From Candidatus Saccharimonadota bacterium (lineage in GTDB: Bacteria; Patescibacteriota; Saccharimonadia; Saccharimonadales; UBA4665): a stretch of DNA of 17,121 bases. Where the stretch lies: contig JARIHB010000102.1 of NCBI GenBank assembly GCA_029288515.1, positions 1 through 17,121 of the forward strand, written 5' to 3'. A program made the translations under genes and the position numbers. This document shows positions 14,283 through 17,121 of this stretch, piece after piece. The notes beneath the pieces were generated by a model that did no database searches, was not told the origin of the DNA, and saw only the letters and a list, made by a program, of their open reading frames with translations. Every line of letters begins with the position of its first letter. Position 1 is the first letter of the stretch.

Positions 14283-14762
14283 TTAGCCGACTTTGGGCGT
14301 ACTGTCTTCCTCGTCTTCCTCAGCGCCTTCTGCCGGAGTAGCCGCATCCGCATCAGCCGGAGGTGTAGTGCTGCTGTCACCTGGCGTTGCTGCAGGTGTT
14401 TCTGCAGCGTCGCTGGCTGGAGCTGCAGCAGAGCTGTCAGCGGCCGGGTCAGTGGCGACGCCTGCGTCAGCTGCGCCTGGCACGACGCTTTCGCCGTCCG
14501 CAGCTTCAGCTGCTGGCGCACTGTCAGCATCACTGCTGCCGCCCGCGGCATCAGTGGCAGCCGTATCAGTGCCTGCTGGTGCGCTGCTGGCCGGGTCTGC
14601 CGGCGCGGCAGCGTCAGCAGCCGGGGCGTCGGCAGCAGGGGTACTGCTGTCGGCAGCCGGTGGTTGCGGCCCGGCGTTCAAATCGGCAGGAGCCCCAGCT
14701 GCTGCCTTGTCTGCATCGTCTTTGTTTTCTTCGTCGTGATGCATAAAGTCGAAGAGGCCCAT
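14283..14762 (-). CDS. Disordered Ala/Asp/Pro/Ser-rich acidic protein (159 aa)
   Basis: No recognisable fold. A short hydrophobic head (MGLFDFMHHDEEN) is followed by about 140 residues of low-complexity Ala/Pro/Asp/Ser/Thr sequence with recurring PAAD, AADA and APA patterns, ending in an acidic EGAEEDEEDS stretch and a TPKVG tail. There is no signal peptide or membrane span, so it is probably a cytoplasmic, intrinsically disordered acidic protein. Expression signals are strong: an extended -10 promoter, AAAGGAGG 5 nt before the ATG, and its own terminator. This makes it a self-contained, probably well-expressed transcription unit. The plus strand also has an open frame here, but that is a composition effect. 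Roles such as a spacer, scaffold or stress protein are guesses only. Confidence 0.8.
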   Translation of the reverse strand: MGLFDFMHHDEENKDDADKAAAGAPADLNAGPQPPAADSSTPAADAPAADAAAPADPASSAPAGTDTAATDAAGGSSDADSAPAAEAADGESVVPGAADAGVATDPAADSSAAAPASDAAETPAATPGDSSTTPPADADAATPAEGAEEDEEDSTPKVG

Positions 14763-14806
14763 GAGCCCTCCTTTACTTAGGTTTGTGTTAGTGCTTACGC
14801 CCCCTC

Positions 14807-14836
14807 ATTGTAACAGAGGGTTCAGCAAACTTACAA
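14807..14836 (-). promoter_or_regulatory. Promoter of the disordered acidic protein gene
   Basis: On the minus strand TTGTAA (14831-14836), an 18-bp spacer, then TACAAT (14807-14812) preceded by TG-T, an extended -10. The predicted start near 14800 gives a leader of about 38 nt with a strong AAAGGAGG site. A CCCTC/GAGGG inverted repeat brackets the -10. Confidence 0.6.
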
Positions 14837-14868
14837 AAAATATGGTCTCATTAAATTAAACGCACGCA

Positions 14869-15915
14869 CTAGATAACAATACCACTGCCCACCACTCGCT
14901 CGCCTTCATATATAACTGCTGACTGTCCAGGGGTAAGCGCACGCACTTCGTCGTGCAATACCACATGCCAGATACCGTCCTGGAGCTGTTTCAGGCTGGA
15001 AATAGTTAATAATTCGGCCCGATAACGGGTACGCACCATATACGTTCCCTCCTGTTTCGGCGGGTCGTTGATCCAATGGATGTCTGCCAGACGCAGCTCA
15101 CTATGCCACAGGCGGCTATCCTGCAGATCGGTGGTTACATACACTTCATTCTTGTGCATATCCTTACCCACGACGTAATACGGCAGACCGCCGCCTACAC
15201 CCAGGCCCTGGCGCTGCCCAATAGTGTAAAACAGCGTGCCGTCGTGCTCGCCCACGTCTCTACCGTGCTGGTCGATAATTCGGCCCGGTTCCGTCTGTAC
15301 GTACTGCTGCAAAAAATCTTTAATACCCACCTTGCCCACAAAGCATATGCCCTGGCTGTCTTTCTTTTCGGCGGTCGCCAGGCCAAACTTGCGGGCCAGC
15401 TCACGTACCTGCGGTTTCTCGTATGCTCCAATCGGCATCAGGCTTTTGCGCAACGCCTCTTCAGTAACCCGGCACAAGAAGTAGGATTGGTCTTTATTGG
15501 AGTCTACGCCAGCCAACAGCTGTCCGTCTTGAATGCGGGCGTAGTGGCCGGTAGCAATCATGTCGGCGCCGTCTTGCAGGGCGGCGTGCAAAAACAGCTT
15601 AAACTTTACCTCTTGGTTGCACATAATATCCGGGTTGGGCGTGCGGCCGGCCTTGTATTCGTCAATCATGTAGCCAACGACCACATGACGGTATTCGTGC
15701 TCGAAGTCGTACATCTTGAATGGAATACCCAGCTGCGTTGCCACCCGCTTGGCGTCCTGGTAGTCCTCCTTCCAGGGGCACACCATGCCTGGCAGATCCT
15801 GACTCCAATTCTTCATATATACGCCCGCGACCTCATAACCCTGCTGTTGTAGCAGGGCAACCGTAACCGACGAATCAACACCGCCGCTCATGCCGACGAA
15901 TACTTTCTTTGCCAT
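14869..15915 (-). CDS. mnmA: tRNA-specific 2-thiouridylase MnmA
   Basis: MnmA adds sulfur to U34 of tRNA-Lys, -Glu and -Gln using ATP and a persulfide relay. The 348-aa protein shows the PP-loop SGGVDSS (10-16), GVYMKNW (31-37), the first catalytic cysteine C99 (PDIMCNQEVKF), ATGHYARI (121-128), KDQSYFLC (141-148) and the second catalytic cysteine C191 (KDSQGICFVG); E. coli has C102 and C199 (from memory). FYTIGQRQGLGVGGG begins the central domain, and the C-terminal beta-barrel is complete. The ATG at 15915 has no Shine-Dalgarno; TGCTAAAAT ends 9 nt upstream. It lies 42 bp downstream of the PKD protein gene on the same strand. Assignment is secure. Confidence 0.97.
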   Translation of the reverse strand: MAKKVFVGMSGGVDSSVTVALLQQQGYEVAGVYMKNWSQDLPGMVCPWKEDYQDAKRVATQLGIPFKMYDFEHEYRHVVVGYMIDEYKAGRTPNPDIMCNQEVKFKLFLHAALQDGADMIATGHYARIQDGQLLAGVDSNKDQSYFLCRVTEEALRKSLMPIGAYEKPQVRELARKFGLATAEKKDSQGICFVGKVGIKDFLQQYVQTEPGRIIDQHGRDVGEHDGTLFYTIGQRQGLGVGGGLPYYVVGKDMHKNEVYVTTDLQDSRLWHSELRLADIHWINDPPKQEGTYMVRTRYRAELLTISSLKQLQDGIWHVVLHDEVRALTPGQSAVIYEGERVVGSGIVI

Positions 15916-15924
15916 ATACTATCT

Positions 15925-15953
15925 ATTTTAGCAAATATTACAACGTTACGCCA
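15925..15953 (-). promoter_or_regulatory. mnmA promoter, predicted leaderless
   Basis: On the minus strand an extended -10 (TGC-TAAAAT, hexamer 15925-15930) ends 9 nt before the ATG. Exactly 17 bp upstream lies TGGCGT (15948-15953), the same hexamer at the same spacing as in the uvrA promoter. It is a poor match to TTGACA. Confidence 0.55.
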
Positions 15954-15957
15954 GGCG

Positions 15958-16848
15958 CTAATCCACTTGGCGGTCCAGCTTACGCCGCAACGCCAGCAAT
16001 TCATACCGCCGGCCCAGCCAGAACGACAATATAATGAGCGGAATCATCAGAGCGGCCGGAATCCATAATACCTTCAAGATAACAATCACCCCGTTGTTGC
16101 CGCTAGACGACGAACCGCTCCCGGAGGCCTGACCATTCGCCTGCCCCACCAGCTGCAAATAAGCCGTCAGGCCGTTTTTATCGGTCGCTTTAATAATAAC
16201 CGTGTAGATACCGGCGCTTTGGTACGTATGCTTGATATTAAAGGTGCCGGCAAATGGCTGGCTGAGCAGGTCTTGCCCTTTGCCATCGCCCCAGTCCACG
16301 CTAATAGCGTAGGGCCCGGTACCGCCGTTAATAACAATCGGCCACACAATTTCTACGCCGGGATTGGCGCCCTTACGCGCATACGGGCTGGTGAGCGTCA
16401 GCGACGGCACGCCCGTGTTCTCGAACTGGCTGTTATTATATGTAACACTTACTATATTGGAATCCGGGCTGGGCTGGTCCAGCGCATCAAACTGCCGGGC
16501 CACCAGGTCGTTACGGCCGTCCAGCAGCGTAACCTGCATGGTATAGCTGCCACCCTTACATATGGCCGACCCTACAAAGATATTGTTGGCAAATACCTTC
16601 ACCAGCAGGTCAGTCTTACATAAACCGTTTACGGCAATAGGCATTTTACCAAAGCTCTGCCCGTTAGAAGGGGTTGCGATGGTGGGAGCCTGGGTAGGGG
16701 CCGGGGTTTGGACCTTGCCCTGGAGACCGGCCTGGCCATTCTGGGGGCCGGGGTCTGGGATGGCAGCATACGCCCGCCCGCCATGCGCAGCAATAAGCAG
16801 AGCCGCACACGCCATAATGGCGAGTACCCTGATGCGCAGACGCTTCAT
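15958..16848 (-). CDS. Secreted, membrane-anchored Ig-like/PKD-domain surface protein (296 aa)
   Basis: A signal peptide (1-28, basic start, hydrophobic core, cleavage after AYA) precedes a Gln/Pro linker. The first beta-sandwich (about 55-137) resembles bacterial Ig-like domains: APTIATPSNGQSFGKMPIAVNG, with C77 and C97 likely bridged. The second (about 147-235) is PKD-like, with the tell-tale VDWGDGKGQDLL (184-195) and HTYQSAGIYTVIIKATDKNG (207-226). A Gly/Ser linker (237-252) leads to a C-terminal membrane span (about 254-278) and a basic cytoplasmic tail, so the protein is exported and retained at the cell surface. It is probably co-transcribed with the upstream surface-protein gene (17-bp gap). 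Such domains usually mediate adhesion or protein contacts; for an episymbiont, contact with a host cell is possible but inferred. Confidence 0.88.
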   Translation of the reverse strand: MKRLRIRVLAIMACAALLIAAHGGRAYAAIPDPGPQNGQAGLQGKVQTPAPTQAPTIATPSNGQSFGKMPIAVNGLCKTDLLVKVFANNIFVGSAICKGGSYTMQVTLLDGRNDLVARQFDALDQPSPDSNIVSVTYNNSQFENTGVPSLTLTSPYARKGANPGVEIVWPIVINGGTGPYAISVDWGDGKGQDLLSQPFAGTFNIKHTYQSAGIYTVIIKATDKNGLTAYLQLVGQANGQASGSGSSSSGNNGVIVILKVLWIPAALMIPLIILSFWLGRRYELLALRRKLDRQVD

Positions 16849-16865
16849 GAAACTATCCGCCTTTC

Positions 16866-17121
16866 CTACCGGCGGCGGCTCGCCTTACGGATGACGCGCT
16901 TGTTGTAGGACTTGATCATACGCGGCAGGACAAAGATAAGGAAAACGATAAACAGTAAACCAAGAGCAATGAGCACAATCATAAATACAGGCACAACATA
17001 GATCGTCGTTTTCCCTTCGATTAGTTGCCCCGTACTGCCATAACCGAAGTTGCCGATAAGAGTATACCTGCCAAACCCGCCTATTTTTTTCGCATCTACC
17101 TCGAATTTACGTATGCTGTCC
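16866..17121 (-). CDS. C-terminal fragment of a membrane-anchored surface protein (cut by window edge)
   Basis: The minus-strand frame enters from the right edge and ends at TAG 16866-16868, giving 84 residues. They comprise a beta-rich end of an extracellular domain (RYTLIGNFGYGSTGQLIEGKTTIYVVP), one membrane span of about 22 residues (FMIVLIALGLLFIVFLIFVL) and a strongly basic tail (KSYNKRVIRKASRRR). The beta segment followed directly by a span resembles the ends of DUF916-like and other Ig-fold surface proteins, but the fragment is too short to assign. It shares topology and strand with the PKD gene 17 bp downstream, so the two probably form an operon of surface proteins. Confidence 0.75.
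   Translation of the reverse strand, partial: DSIRKFEVDAKKIGGFGRYTLIGNFGYGSTGQLIEGKTTIYVVPVFMIVLIALGLLFIVFLIFVLPRMIKSYNKRVIRKASRRR

Noticed and set aside
14293..14739. Plus-strand Ser/Ala/Gly-rich open frame
   Set aside because: It mirrors the Ala/Asp/Pro codon bias of the minus-strand gene, which has the promoter, ribosome site and terminator; the plus frame has none.
14801..14822. CCCTC/GAGGG hairpin as a terminator for mnmA
   Set aside because: No T-tract follows the stem, and it coincides with the -10 of the next gene's promoter.
15076..15852. Long plus-strand open frame of 258 codons
   Set aside because: It lies fully inside mnmA, antisense, with no family features; the minus frame has all MnmA catalytic motifs.
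1..17121. Alternative genetic code with UGA as glycine
   Set aside because: obg, ruvX and the FtsA-like gene end at TGA exactly at family C-termini, and no conserved glycine position is encoded by TGA.
1..17121. tRNA, rRNA, riboswitch or CRISPR array
   Set aside because: The spacers are at most about 120 bp and show no cloverleaf, TTCRA loop, conserved aptamer core or regularly spaced repeat on reading both strands.

Overview
This 17.1 kb window looks like chromosomal DNA of a Patescibacteria/CPR bacterium, most likely a Candidatus Saccharibacteria (TM7) relative; I put this at about 0.6, from family content rather than from any search. The evidence is a compact layout, an unusually short alanyl-tRNA synthetase, a membrane-anchored baseplate-J-like protein encoded beside an FtsA/PilM-like ATPase, and several PKD/Ig or disordered surface-type proteins. 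TGA is used as a stop codon, so this is not one of the lineages that read UGA as glycine. Base composition is even, slightly above 50% G+C by eye. I see no mobile element, CRISPR array, tRNA or rRNA.

Layout. From the left edge, uvrA (minus strand, C-terminus off the window) diverges from two small plus-strand membrane-protein genes, the first of the PGPGW family. The second meets sbcB (exonuclease I, minus) tail to tail, with both stop codons inside one CTAG. Then, all on the minus strand and read right to left: a tightly overlapping operon of an FtsA/PilM-like actin-fold ATPase, a baseplate-J-like membrane protein, ruvX and mltG; then a LysM-LysM-CHAP cell-wall hydrolase and obg, each with its own promoter. 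A divergent CheR-like methyltransferase (plus) follows at 10649-11566. It overlaps by 20 bp the end of a minus-strand alaS that lacks both the linker beta-barrel and the C-terminal C-Ala region. Further right, all minus: an anchored exported protein of unknown function, a disordered Ala/Asp/Pro-rich acidic protein with a strong ribosome site and a textbook terminator, mnmA, a PKD/Ig surface protein, and the C-terminal piece of another membrane-anchored surface protein cut by the right edge.

How the genes relate. Much of the window concerns the envelope and division: FtsA/PilM-like, baseplate-J-like, MltG, LysM-CHAP and the surface proteins. The rest is core housekeeping: UvrA and SbcB (DNA repair), RuvX and Obg (rRNA/ribosome maturation), AlaRS and MnmA (translation).

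Most striking pattern. At least seven genes (uvrA, the PGPGW gene, obg, the FtsA-like gene, the CheR-like gene, the 13512-14165 gene and mnmA) have a sigma70-type -10 hexamer ending only 5-11 nt before the start codon, and no Shine-Dalgarno site. This predicts leaderless or nearly leaderless mRNAs. Genes with longer leaders, or lying inside operons, more often have recognisable Shine-Dalgarno sites. No wholly unknown multi-gene system is evident. The best leads are the leaderless promoter pattern, the doubly reduced AlaRS, the orphan CheR-like enzyme and the FtsA-like/baseplate-J-like envelope operon.
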